Assembly (NCBI GenBank): GCA_049522195.1
Contig: JBEKOB010000007.1
Location: 1-64,000 of the forward strand
Direction: 5' to 3'
DNA length: 64,000 bases
From: UBA9647 sp049522195
GTDB taxonomy: Bacteria > Bacteroidota > Ignavibacteria > UBA10030
In this document: one piece after another, positions 16,390-25,324 of the stretch
How the letters are laid out: the number at the start of each line of letters is the position of its first letter
Position numbering within the stretch: position 1 is the first letter of the stretch
Program-made: the position numbers and the translations under genes
Notes under the pieces: model-generated
Told to the model about the DNA's origin: nothing
The model's database searches: none
Seen by the model: only the letters and a program-made list of their open reading frames with translations

Positions 16390-17823
16390 ATGCCTACACC
16401 AGCGGCACCGTACTACGTCGGTGGCGAGTGGACGGGAAATTCGACTGACGGCTCAATTGTCGATATTCTCAATCCGTTCGACAATTCTCTCGTGGGGAAG
16501 GTGGCGCTTGCCAGCGATGCCGACCTCGACAAGGCTATAGAGAGAGCCCTCCAGGGATTCCAAAAGACCCGGGGTCTGCAGAGCTACGAGCGGCATGAGA
16601 TCCTTTCCTCGATTGCTTCGAGGATCAGAGAACAGAAGGAAGATTTCGCCGCTGGGCTTGTGGCGGAAGTTGGCAAGCCGATTTCTGCGGCAAGGGTCGA
16701 GATTGAGAGGTCCATCATCACGTTTCAATATGCTGCCGAGGAGGCCAGGAGGCTTGGCGGAGATGTGGTCCCCCTCGACATCATCGCGGCAGGCCAAAAC
16801 CGGTATGGGGTCGTCCGCCGATTTCCAATTGGCGTCATACTCGGGATTTCACCTTTCAATTTTCCACTCAACCTGGTAGCCCACAAAGTCGCTCCTGCGA
16901 TCGCAAGCGGCAATGCATTCATCCTGAAGCCGGCAACGCAGGCCTCGTTGACAAGTCTGCGGTTGGCGAGAGTCATTGAATCGTCGGGGTATCCGCCTCA
17001 GGCGTTCAGCGTTCTCCCGTGCACAAACGCCTTGGCAGAGCAACTTGTTCAAGATGAACGGATAAAGTTGTTAAGTTTCACGGGGAGCCCGGTCGTCGGT
17101 TGGTCTCTAAAATCTAAAGCAGGGAAGAAGAAGGTTATTCTGGAACTCGGAGGTAATGCCGGTGTCATCGTAGACCGATCAGCGAACCTCGAAGTTGCGG
17201 TGAAGAAAAATGTGCTCGGTTCGTTTGTGTACTCCGGTCAGGTCTGCATCAAGGTTCAGCGAATCTATATCCACTCGGAAATATTCGACGAGTACGTCTC
17301 GCGCTTCCTTGAAGCGGTCAGAGCTCTTGCAACTGGTAACCCGCAACATCCCAACACCATCGTCGGTCCCGTCATCAGTTCTGACAATGTGGATCGAATC
17401 TTGAGCTGGATTGAAGAGGCAAAAGATCTTGGTGCGAAGGTCCTCTGTGGTGGTGGTCATATCGGCAGTGTGATCGAACCTACAGTGCTGATCGATGTTC
17501 CGTCTGAAGCGAAGGTTTTTTGCACAGAAGTGTTTGGTCCGGTTGTGACACTGCACAAATTCGATTCAATCGAGGAAGCCGTGGCTGGGGTCAATGATTC
17601 ACGATACGGACTGCAGGCCGGACTCTTCTCGAACGACTACCGGAATATCCAATATGCTTATGAGCGCCTCGAAGTAGGGGCAGTGATTATTAACGAGAAT
17701 CCGACCTTCAGGGTGGATAATATGCCGTACGGGGGAATCAAGGACTCAGGATTCGGGCGCGAGGGTGTGCGGTACGCGATCGAAGAAATGACCGAACCGA
17801 AAATGCTGGCACTTGGTGTGTGA
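16390..17823 (+). CDS. NAD(P)+-dependent aldehyde dehydrogenase
   Basis: 477 residues, standard length for the ALDH superfamily, which oxidises aldehydes to acids. The general base Glu is in ILELGGNAG (about E252) and the catalytic Cys in GQVCIKVQR (about C286). The cofactor region GISPFNFPLNLVAHKVAPA and the C-terminal PYGGIKDSGFGREG are both intact. The sequence resembles lactaldehyde, succinate-semialdehyde and non-phosphorylating glyceraldehyde-3-phosphate dehydrogenases; the substrate is not decidable by eye. It begins 6 bp after proS. Confidence 0.92.
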   Translation: MPTPAAPYYVGGEWTGNSTDGSIVDILNPFDNSLVGKVALASDADLDKAIERALQGFQKTRGLQSYERHEILSSIASRIREQKEDFAAGLVAEVGKPISAARVEIERSIITFQYAAEEARRLGGDVVPLDIIAAGQNRYGVVRRFPIGVILGISPFNFPLNLVAHKVAPAIASGNAFILKPATQASLTSLRLARVIESSGYPPQAFSVLPCTNALAEQLVQDERIKLLSFTGSPVVGWSLKSKAGKKKVILELGGNAGVIVDRSANLEVAVKKNVLGSFVYSGQVCIKVQRIYIHSEIFDEYVSRFLEAVRALATGNPQHPNTIVGPVISSDNVDRILSWIEEAKDLGAKVLCGGGHIGSVIEPTVLIDVPSEAKVFCTEVFGPVVTLHKFDSIEEAVAGVNDSRYGLQAGLFSNDYRNIQYAYERLEVGAVIINENPTFRVDNMPYGGIKDSGFGREGVRYAIEEMTEPKMLALGV

Positions 17824-17836
17824 TTTGCTCCCGCTG

Positions 17837-17865
17837 TTGACTTCCAGTTTTGTACTTCGTACTCT
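17837..17865 (+). promoter_or_regulatory. Possible dnaE promoter
   Basis: TTGACT and TACTCT are separated by 17 bp in the 88-bp gap between the aldehyde dehydrogenase stop and the dnaE ATG. The -10 box ends 46 bp before the start codon. Confidence 0.4.
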
Positions 17866-17911
17866 CTGCTTGGTCACCTTCATTCATGATTCTTGTTCCG
17901 ACGTTGTGAGT

Positions 17912-20900
17912 ATGCCTGAGTTCATTCACCTCCACAATCATTCGCATTACAGTCTCCTTGACGGCGCAGCGACAGTTGAGACACTGATTGGTGCAGCCGT
18001 CCAAAACAAGATGCCCGCAGTTGCCCTTACGGATCATGGCGTTTTGTTTGGAGCTCTCGAATTCTACAAGAAAGCGAAGAAGGCGGGGATCAAGCCCATC
18101 GTGGGCTGCGAAGCGTACATCGTGACACGCGGCAGCAGGTTTGACAAGACCCTTCAATCGGAAAAATCAAGTCAGGGTCAGGGGCGTGGAATTTACCATC
18201 ATATCCTCCTGCTTGCCAAGGACGAGCGTGGGTATAGGAATCTGATCAAGCTCATCACGCTTGGCCACACTGAAGGATTCTATTACAAACCTCGCATCGA
18301 TGTCGAAATCCTGAACCAATATAGGGAAGGGATTATCGCGACCTCCGCGTGTCCAGGAGGGATAGTTGGGTCTCAGCTGGTCAACGGGAACTATGAAGAG
18401 GCCAAAGCGGTAGCCGGAATCTATAAGGATATCTTTGGTGAAGATTTCTACATCGAGATCCAGAATCACGGGGTGGAGGTGGAGAAATCCATCCTTCAAA
18501 ACGCTCCTCGAATCGCCAAAGAGCTCGGCCTGAAGATAGTTGGAACAAACGATTGTCACTACATCAGTGCCCAGCACGCGATGGCCCATAACATCATGCT
18601 GTGCATTCCTGATGCCACCAGCACCTACGTCCCCGACTACAAGACCCTGCGCTACGGCACCGACCAACTCTACTTCAAGTCCTCCACCGAGATGGTCCGA
18701 GCCTTCAAGGACTTCCCTGAGGCAGTGACATCAACGCTCGAAATCGCTGAGAAATGCAACCTGACGCTTGAGCTGAAGAAGAATCACATGCCCCAGTTTC
18801 CGATCCCTCAGGAGGAAGGGGTCGCGTCTCTCGAAGACTACCTCGATAAGCTTTCCCGCGCGGGGCTCCGGAGACGCTATCCGGAGATTACGCCGGAAAT
18901 CAATGCGCGCCTCGACCATGAGCTTGACGTGATCAAGCGTATGGGGTATGCCGGTTACTTTCTCATTGTCCAGGATTTCATCAATGCAGCGCGAAGCATG
19001 GGTATCCGCGTCGGACCCGGTCGCGGGAGTGCTGCCGGAAGCATCGTGTCGTATGCACTTGGTATCACGGATGTCGATCCCATTCATTTCGATCTCCTGT
19101 TCGAGCGCTTCCTCAACCCCGACCGTGTCAGCATGCCTGACATTGACGTCGATTTTGCCGATGACAAACGGGATCAGGTCATCAATTATGTGAAACAGAA
19201 GTACGGCGAGAATTCCGTGGCGCAGATCGTCACCTTCGGTACGCTCTCAACACGAGCTGTGTTGAAGGATGTGGGAAGGGTTCTCGGCGTTCCTCTGGGA
19301 ATCATCGATCCGCTCACGAAGCACATCCCTGTTGTCCTCGGAAAGGTCACACCACTGGCCGAGGCCCTCGAGTCTGTCCCGGAGTTGAGGACTATCAAGG
19401 AAACGGGAGATGACAAGATCCGCCTGATGATTGATACCGCGCTCGTGCTTGAAGGTATGAACCGCAACGTGTCCACACACGCGGCAGGCATTGTCATTGC
19501 ACCGGGAGAGATCAGTGACTACGTCCCGATGTACAAGACCCCGCAAACGGACCTCATGACTCAGTATAACATGAAGGACCTCGAGGAGGCTGGGCTCCTC
19601 AAAATGGACTTCCTGGGTCTACGGACACTGACGGTCATCGACAATGCGCTTCAGCTCATTAAGAAGAATCATGGGATCGACATAGATCTTGATAAGATTC
19701 CCGTCGACGATTCAAAGACCCTCGACCTCTTCTGCAACGGTCAAACGGTCGCTGTCTTCCAGTTTGAAAGTTCCGGAATGACAGACTACCTCCGCAAGCT
19801 CAAGCCCACCTCGATTCATGACCTTGTTGCTATGAATGCCCTCTACCGGCCGGGTCCGATGGAGAACATTCCTGACTTCATCGACAGGAAGCATGGCAGG
19901 AAGAGAATTGAATACATTCATCCGAAACTTGAATCCATCCTAAAAGAAACATACGGGATCATTGTCTACCAGGAACAGGTGATCAAGATTGCGAGCGAGA
20001 TCGGAGGCTTGAGTCTTGCCCAAGCGGATCTGCTGCGACGCGCGATGGGGAAAAAAGACAAAGAGTTGATGGCGAAGCAGAAGAAGGAGTTTGTCGATGG
20101 AGCCGTGAAGAAGGCCATCGATCGAAAGATTGCGGGAGACATCTTCGACTTGATCGAGAAATTCGCGTCGTACGGATTCAACAAGTCGCACAGTGTTGCG
20201 TATTCCGTGCTGGCATATCAAACGGCTTACCTGAAGGCGCACTACGCCGCCGAGTATATGGCTGCGACGATGACGAGTGAAGTTTCAGACACAGACAAGA
20301 TCGTCATCCTGACAGACGATTGCAGAAAACTCGGGATACCTGTGCTTCCTCCTGATGTGAACGAAGGAGACGTTACATTTGTTGTCAAACAAGAGGCGAT
20401 CCGCTTTGGTCTGAGCGCCATCAAGAACGTCGGCGTGAGTGCTGTCGAGGCCATCGTTCGTACCCGGACTGAAAAAGGTCCATTCGCCGACATTTTCGAT
20501 TTCTGCGCCCGCGTCGACCTTCGCCTCGTGAACAAGAAAACGTTGGAGAGCCTTATTCAGGCTGGTGCGTTCGACTCATTGCACGTGAATCGTGCCCAGC
20601 TCTTCGAGAGCGTCGAAAAAGCCGTAGGACACGGACAAAACGTTCAGGAGCATTCAGGAAAGGGACAGTCGAACCTGTTCGAGACGAGCACAGCCAAGCT
20701 CGATGTCAGACCTTCGCTGCCATCTGTAGAACCTTGGAAAGAAGCCGAGATTCTTGCACGCGAGAAAGCGGTCCTCGGATTCTATTTGTCAGGGCACCCC
20801 CTGGACAAATATCGGGAGGAGATAGAGGCGTTTGCGAATACCCGCCTCGGAAATGCGTCTGGCCTGAAGACCCACTCGACCGTACGAGCATGCGGAATCG

Positions 20901-21376
20901 TTGCGGCCGTGAAGAGGAAGATTGACAAGAAGGGAAACACGATGGCGTTCGTCACCCTCGAAGACTTCACAGGGAAAGCCGACTGCATTGTGTTTTCTGA
21001 TCCATTTCAGAAATATGCCCGGATACTCACTCCGGAATCGATGGTAATGGTCATCGGGAAGGGGGAAACGACGGGTGATCTCCTGAAGATACTCGTGAAT
21101 GAGGTCATACCGATGGAAAACGTTCGTGAACGCTTCACCAAGAGCATTTCTCTGTTTGTGAACCTGGATGCTGTCAGTGAAGAGACAGTGCAACAGCTTC
21201 GCGCAATCATGGAGCGGCATCGCGGCAAGTGCTCATGCTACGTGAATCTGACGGGTGGCGGATTATCCAAGAAATCTGTATATTTAATCAGGAATGTAAG
21301 CGTTGAACCGAGCGCACAGTTCATCGGCCTGGTCAGGCAGTTGCTGGGCCCTGCGTCCGTTCGGTTACAGGGTTAA
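17912..21376 (+). CDS. dnaE: DNA polymerase III alpha subunit
   Basis: 1154 residues from ATG 17912. The open frame extends upstream to 17813, but the family N terminus (PEFIHLHNHSHYSLLDG, the PHP domain) begins here. The polymerase palm carries MPDIDVDFADD (about residues 408-418) with the metal-binding Asp residues. The C-terminal OB domain starts near TVRACGIVAAVKRKIDKK. A clamp-binding pentapeptide QSNLF lies at about 919-923, the same place as in E. coli DnaE. This is the main replicative polymerase (DnaE1 type). Codons in 18614-18716 are almost all C- or G-ending, unlike the flanks. Confidence 0.97.
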   Translation: MPEFIHLHNHSHYSLLDGAATVETLIGAAVQNKMPAVALTDHGVLFGALEFYKKAKKAGIKPIVGCEAYIVTRGSRFDKTLQSEKSSQGQGRGIYHHILLLAKDERGYRNLIKLITLGHTEGFYYKPRIDVEILNQYREGIIATSACPGGIVGSQLVNGNYEEAKAVAGIYKDIFGEDFYIEIQNHGVEVEKSILQNAPRIAKELGLKIVGTNDCHYISAQHAMAHNIMLCIPDATSTYVPDYKTLRYGTDQLYFKSSTEMVRAFKDFPEAVTSTLEIAEKCNLTLELKKNHMPQFPIPQEEGVASLEDYLDKLSRAGLRRRYPEITPEINARLDHELDVIKRMGYAGYFLIVQDFINAARSMGIRVGPGRGSAAGSIVSYALGITDVDPIHFDLLFERFLNPDRVSMPDIDVDFADDKRDQVINYVKQKYGENSVAQIVTFGTLSTRAVLKDVGRVLGVPLGIIDPLTKHIPVVLGKVTPLAEALESVPELRTIKETGDDKIRLMIDTALVLEGMNRNVSTHAAGIVIAPGEISDYVPMYKTPQTDLMTQYNMKDLEEAGLLKMDFLGLRTLTVIDNALQLIKKNHGIDIDLDKIPVDDSKTLDLFCNGQTVAVFQFESSGMTDYLRKLKPTSIHDLVAMNALYRPGPMENIPDFIDRKHGRKRIEYIHPKLESILKETYGIIVYQEQVIKIASEIGGLSLAQADLLRRAMGKKDKELMAKQKKEFVDGAVKKAIDRKIAGDIFDLIEKFASYGFNKSHSVAYSVLAYQTAYLKAHYAAEYMAATMTSEVSDTDKIVILTDDCRKLGIPVLPPDVNEGDVTFVVKQEAIRFGLSAIKNVGVSAVEAIVRTRTEKGPFADIFDFCARVDLRLVNKKTLESLIQAGAFDSLHVNRAQLFESVEKAVGHGQNVQEHSGKGQSNLFETSTAKLDVRPSLPSVEPWKEAEILAREKAVLGFYLSGHPLDKYREEIEAFANTRLGNASGLKTHSTVRACGIVAAVKRKIDKKGNTMAFVTLEDFTGKADCIVFSDPFQKYARILTPESMVMVIGKGETTGDLLKILVNEVIPMENVRERFTKSISLFVNLDAVSEETVQQLRAIMERHRGKCSCYVNLTGGGLSKKSVYLIRNVSVEPSAQFIGLVRQLLGPASVRLQG

Positions 21377-21399
21377 TCTCTTGAAAGGAAGAACTATTG

Positions 21400-21723
21400 A
21401 TGAAGCCGATTGAAGTGACTGATGCTAATTTTCAAAAAGAGGTGCTGGAATCGCAGACCCCAGTGCTGGTGGATTTCTGGGCGGAGTGGTGCGGTCCGTG
21501 CAAGATGATCGCTCCCGTCGTGGAGCAGCTCGCGAAAGATTTTGATGGAAAACTGAAGGTGGGGAAGGTCGATGTGGACTCGAATCAACAGACATCGATG
21601 GCTTTCGGCATCCGGAGTATTCCGACTCTCTTGATCTTCAAGAATGGGAAAGTCGTCGATCAGATTGTTGGTGCGGTTCCCAAACAAGCACTTGCAGACA
21701 AGGTGACAAAACACCTTAATTGA
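21400..21723 (+). CDS. trxA: Thioredoxin
   Basis: 107 residues with the active site WCGPC (W30-C34) and the cis-proline region RSIPTLLIFKNG, the standard cytoplasmic thioredoxin that reduces protein disulfides. An AAGGAAG ribosome-binding site stands before ATG 21400; an adjacent in-frame TTG at 21397 is less likely. It follows dnaE by 23 bp. An intrinsic terminator begins 15 bp after the stop. Confidence 0.97.
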   Translation: MKPIEVTDANFQKEVLESQTPVLVDFWAEWCGPCKMIAPVVEQLAKDFDGKLKVGKVDVDSNQQTSMAFGIRSIPTLLIFKNGKVVDQIVGAVPKQALADKVTKHLN

Positions 21724-21738
21724 CGAGCGTTCAGTACA

Positions 21739-21780
21739 TGCGAGAAGTCTGCGGAGGCGCGGCTTCTCGCATTTTTATTT
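21739..21780 (+). terminator. Intrinsic terminator between trxA and aspS
   Basis: A perfect 9-bp stem, TGCGAGAAG/CTTCTCGCA, encloses a 15-nt loop and is followed by TTTTTATTT. It ends only 32 bp before the aspS start, and no promoter is visible in between, so aspS depends on read-through or an upstream promoter. Confidence 0.8.
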
Positions 21781-21812
21781 CTATTGCAAGAACAGGCAAA
21801 AGGGTCATCACG

Positions 21813-23579
21813 GTGAGTACATACAAGAAGAGAACGCACACATGCGGGGCGCTGAGAAAATCAGACATCGGCAAGACGGTCACCTTAACCGGTTGGGTTG
21901 ACGTGCGGCGCGATCTTGGCGGCGTCGTCTTTATCGACTTGCGGGATCGGTACGGGATCACGCAGGTGGTCTTTGCCCCGCAGCACGACCAACAAGCTCA
22001 TGAACTTTCGCAAAACTTGCGATCGGAATTTGTCATTTCCGTGACGGGAAAGGTCGAACTCCGGCCGGAAGGTACCGCAAATCCGGAAATCGCGACAGGC
22101 GATATCGATGTCGCTGGTGCCGAATTGATGATCCTGAATAAAGCCGAGACTCCTCCGTTTCCGATTGAGAATGACATCGAGGTCAACGAAGACCTTCGGC
22201 TCAGATACCGTTACCTGGATTTGCGTCGCCCCGTAATGCAGAAGAACCTGATCACCCGCCATCGCGTGTACCAGGTAACGCGCTCATACTACGATCGCCA
22301 CGGGTTCATAGAGATCGAGACACCGATTCTCATGAAGAGCACACCCGAAGGGGCGAGAGATTACCTCGTTCCCAGCAGAATCCACCGCGGAAAGTTTTTT
22401 GCGCTTCCACAATCGCCGCAAACATACAAGCAGATCCTGATGGTCGCGGGCATGGACCGCTATTTCCAGATCGTGAAGTGCTTTCGTGATGAAGATCTTC
22501 GCGCAGATCGTCAAATGGAGTTCACGCAAATCGACGTTGAGATGTCATTCGTCGATGAAGACGATGTTCTGGGGATAACGGAAGGGCTTATGGTTGAGAT
22601 GTGGAAGGAAATCCTCGGCGTGAGCGTGCAGGCTCCATTCCTTCGTCTCACATACAAAGAGGCGATGGAACGGTACGGGAGCGACAAGCCTGACACCCGT
22701 TTCGGATTAGAAATTGCTGATTGCTCGAGTGCGGTAGCAGAAAGTGGATTCCGCGTCTTCAGCGACACGGTAAGAAAGGGGGGCATCGTCGCAGGCTTTG
22801 CGATACCAGGGCTTTCCGACTACACACGAAATCAACTCGACGGCCTGACTGATCTGGCAAAGTCCCTCGGAGCTGGGGGACTTGTGTATGTGAAGTGCCA
22901 TGCCGACAAAATCGAGTCGTCTGTCGATAAGTTTGTAAAGCCAGATGAGGTAAAAGCGATTGCCGAGAAAATTGGAGCGAAAACCGGAGATCTCATCCTG
23001 CTGGTATCGGGTCCATGGCAAAAGGCATTGACCATCCTCGGCTTGCTCAGACTTGAAATGGCGAACCGGTTGAAGCTGATCCCGTCGGACAAGTGGAATT
23101 TTCTCTGGGTGACTGATTTCCCGCTTCTTGAGTTCAGCGAAGAGGAAAAGCGTTTTGTTGCAGTGCATCATCCATTCACATCCCCAAAGCCGGAGGATGT
23201 GCAGCTGCTCGATTCGGATCCGGGAAAAGCACGGGCACGGGCATATGATCTCGTTTTGAACGGGAATGAAATTGCCGGCGGAAGCATCAGAATCGCCGAC
23301 TCCGCGCTGCAAAGCAAGATGTTCGCGTTGATGGGCATCGGCGAAGAGGAAGCGCGCCTGAAGTTTGGGTTCATGCTGGACGCGTTCAAGTTCGGCGCTC
23401 CTCCTCATGGAGGCATTGCCTATGGATTGGATCGTCTCGTGATGCTGCTGACCGGCCAAAAATCGATTCGGGATGTCATCGCTTTCCCAAAGACGGCCAG
23501 TGCAACGTCGCTCATGGATGATTGCCCTTCGACCGTTGAGAAGAAACAGCTCGACGAATTACATATCCGGATTGTATAG
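21813..23579 (+). CDS. aspS: Aspartyl-tRNA synthetase
   Basis: 588 residues from GTG 21813, preceded by AAAAGGG. The open frame extends further upstream through the terminator, but the conserved N terminus (THTCGALRKSDIGKTVTLTGWVDVRRD, split here over the OB-fold anticodon domain) starts here. The class II core includes the YRYLDLRRP and RDEDLRADRQMEFTQID motif 2 region, and motif 3 GIAYGLDRLVMLL. The GAD insert lies between about 290 and 420, as in bacterial-type AspRS. The sequence does not show by eye whether it also charges tRNA-Asn. Confidence 0.96.
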   Translation: MSTYKKRTHTCGALRKSDIGKTVTLTGWVDVRRDLGGVVFIDLRDRYGITQVVFAPQHDQQAHELSQNLRSEFVISVTGKVELRPEGTANPEIATGDIDVAGAELMILNKAETPPFPIENDIEVNEDLRLRYRYLDLRRPVMQKNLITRHRVYQVTRSYYDRHGFIEIETPILMKSTPEGARDYLVPSRIHRGKFFALPQSPQTYKQILMVAGMDRYFQIVKCFRDEDLRADRQMEFTQIDVEMSFVDEDDVLGITEGLMVEMWKEILGVSVQAPFLRLTYKEAMERYGSDKPDTRFGLEIADCSSAVAESGFRVFSDTVRKGGIVAGFAIPGLSDYTRNQLDGLTDLAKSLGAGGLVYVKCHADKIESSVDKFVKPDEVKAIAEKIGAKTGDLILLVSGPWQKALTILGLLRLEMANRLKLIPSDKWNFLWVTDFPLLEFSEEEKRFVAVHHPFTSPKPEDVQLLDSDPGKARARAYDLVLNGNEIAGGSIRIADSALQSKMFALMGIGEEEARLKFGFMLDAFKFGAPPHGGIAYGLDRLVMLLTGQKSIRDVIAFPKTASATSLMDDCPSTVEKKQLDELHIRIV

Positions 23580-23626
23580 GTCTTAATGATGATCCACTAT
23601 CGCGGAGAAACGCCTCGCACTCTGAG

Positions 23627-24988
23627 ATGAAATCCCGCATTTGCATAGCATCCGGCCAGGGATTCTGGGGCGATCTCCTGACTGCGCCAATCGATCAGGT
23701 CACCAAGGGCCCGATTGATTACCTGGTGATGGACTACCTTGCTGAGGTGACCATGTCCATTCTCCAGAAGCAGAAAAGGAAAGATCCCCGTCTGGGGTAT
23801 GCAAAGGATCTCATTCCTCTCATCGAGCAGATACTTCCCCTGTGTGTCGAGCACAATATCAAGATCATCACAAACGGGGGAGGGGTAAATCCGTTGAGTT
23901 GCAGTAATGCAATTCTCGCTGTCGCCAGGAAGCTCGGCGTGACAAACTTGAAGGTAGGTGTCGTCAGCGGAGACGATATCCTGAATCGGATTCCCTTCCT
24001 GCAATCACAGGGAATCGAGCTGAAGAACATGGAAACGGGGGAGCCCCTCGAACATGTTTTGGAACGGCTGGAAAGTGCGAACGTCTACTTTGGTGCTTGG
24101 CCTATCGTCGAGGCACTTCAACTGGGGGCCCAGATCGTTATTACCGGTCGCACGACAGATACAGGACTCACCCTTGCTCCGATGATCTATGAGTTCGGGT
24201 GGGGTAAAACAGACTGGAACAAGCTCGCCGCCGGAACAATTGCAGGACACATACTCGAATGTGGTGGACAGGCTTCGGGGGGAAATTTTTCAGGAGACTG
24301 GAAGGCCGTCCCGGATCTCGAGCACATTGGGTTCCCGATTGCTGAGGCAAGTCCAAATGGAGAAGTAATCATCACGAAACATGTCAACTCCGGTGGTTTG
24401 GTCTCGGTTCAAACGGTAAAAGAACAACTCGTTTATGAGATCGGGGACCCGCGGAATTACATCACGCCTGATTGTGTGGCCGATTTCACGAGCATCAGGT
24501 TGAAGCAGGCGGGGGATAACCGGGTCAGTGTTTCAGAGATCCAAGGCAAACCGGCGACACCGTTCTACAAAGTTTCGATGGCCTACCTTGATGGATATAC
24601 GGCGTTTGGGACGTTGACATACTCCTGGCCCGATGCGCTGGCAAAAGCAAAGCGTGCAGATGAGATCTTGCGGGCGCGGCTTACTGACCTGAATCTCAAA
24701 TTCGAGGAAATCCACACGGAGTATCTCGGATACAATTCATGTCATGGGCCGCTTGCACCAGAACTGCAGGATCCTAATGAAGTCGTCCTGAGGATCGGTG
24801 TGCGGGGTCAGGATGTCGATTCGGTGGAACGCTTTGGAAAGGAACTCGCCCCGCTTATCTTGACCGGACCGCCCGCTGTAACAGGGTTCGCAGGGGGCAG
24901 GCCGAAGCCCAAAGAAGTAATCTCATACTGGCCGGCACTTATGCCGAAGACAGCGGTTTCGCCCGAAGTTGTTATTAATCAACTTTGA
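23627..24988 (+). CDS. AtuA-family (DUF1446) acyclic-terpene-utilisation-like protein
   Basis: 453 residues matching the core of the AtuA/DUF1446 family, named after a Pseudomonas gene for citronellol/geraniol breakdown; the biochemical activity of the family is not settled. Recognisable stretches are SGQGFWGDLL, IITNGGGVNPLSC, GRTTDTGLTLAPM, HILECGGQASGGNFSGDW, and the late GYNSCHG. The usual C-terminal small domain of the family is absent here and is encoded by the next gene, 4 bp downstream. The cytoplasmic location is inferred from the absence of a signal peptide. It may act in branched acyl-CoA catabolism, but nothing in the neighbourhood proves it. Confidence 0.85.
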   Translation: MKSRICIASGQGFWGDLLTAPIDQVTKGPIDYLVMDYLAEVTMSILQKQKRKDPRLGYAKDLIPLIEQILPLCVEHNIKIITNGGGVNPLSCSNAILAVARKLGVTNLKVGVVSGDDILNRIPFLQSQGIELKNMETGEPLEHVLERLESANVYFGAWPIVEALQLGAQIVITGRTTDTGLTLAPMIYEFGWGKTDWNKLAAGTIAGHILECGGQASGGNFSGDWKAVPDLEHIGFPIAEASPNGEVIITKHVNSGGLVSVQTVKEQLVYEIGDPRNYITPDCVADFTSIRLKQAGDNRVSVSEIQGKPATPFYKVSMAYLDGYTAFGTLTYSWPDALAKAKRADEILRARLTDLNLKFEEIHTEYLGYNSCHGPLAPELQDPNEVVLRIGVRGQDVDSVERFGKELAPLILTGPPAVTGFAGGRPKPKEVISYWPALMPKTAVSPEVVINQL

Positions 24989-24992
24989 GATC

Positions 24993-25322
24993 ATGAAAAT
25001 TCAGCTGCGACAGATTTGTCACGCCCGTTCAGGCGACAAAGGAGATTCGGCCAACATCGGCCTTATTGCGCTACGAGATGAGTATTACCCTGTCATCGCA
25101 AAGCAAGTGACAGCAGAGCGAGTCAAGAAGCATTTTGAGGGAATTGTCCTCGGTCCTGTCGAGCGGTACGAAATGCCAAATATCGGCGCGTTGAATTTCC
25201 TCCTTCATAATGCCCTCGGAGGGGGCGGGACGAAATCCCTGAAGAACGACGCTCAGGGGAAAACACTCAGCGCAGCGCTTCTGCGAATGGAAATTGAAAC
25301 TGACGAATCAATCACTGTGTAA
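24993..25322 (+). CDS. AtuA C-terminal-domain-like small protein
   Basis: 109 residues from ATG 24993; an upstream in-frame TTG would overlap the previous gene. It begins QICHARSGDKGDSANIGLIA, the hallmark of the ferredoxin-like domain found at the C terminus of AtuA proteins. Here it is a separate polypeptide directly after the AtuA core, so the two probably form one complex. Its stop is 2 bp before prfB. Confidence 0.8.
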   Translation: MKIQLRQICHARSGDKGDSANIGLIALRDEYYPVIAKQVTAERVKKHFEGIVLGPVERYEMPNIGALNFLLHNALGGGGTKSLKNDAQGKTLSAALLRMEIETDESITV

Positions 25323-25324
25323 CT

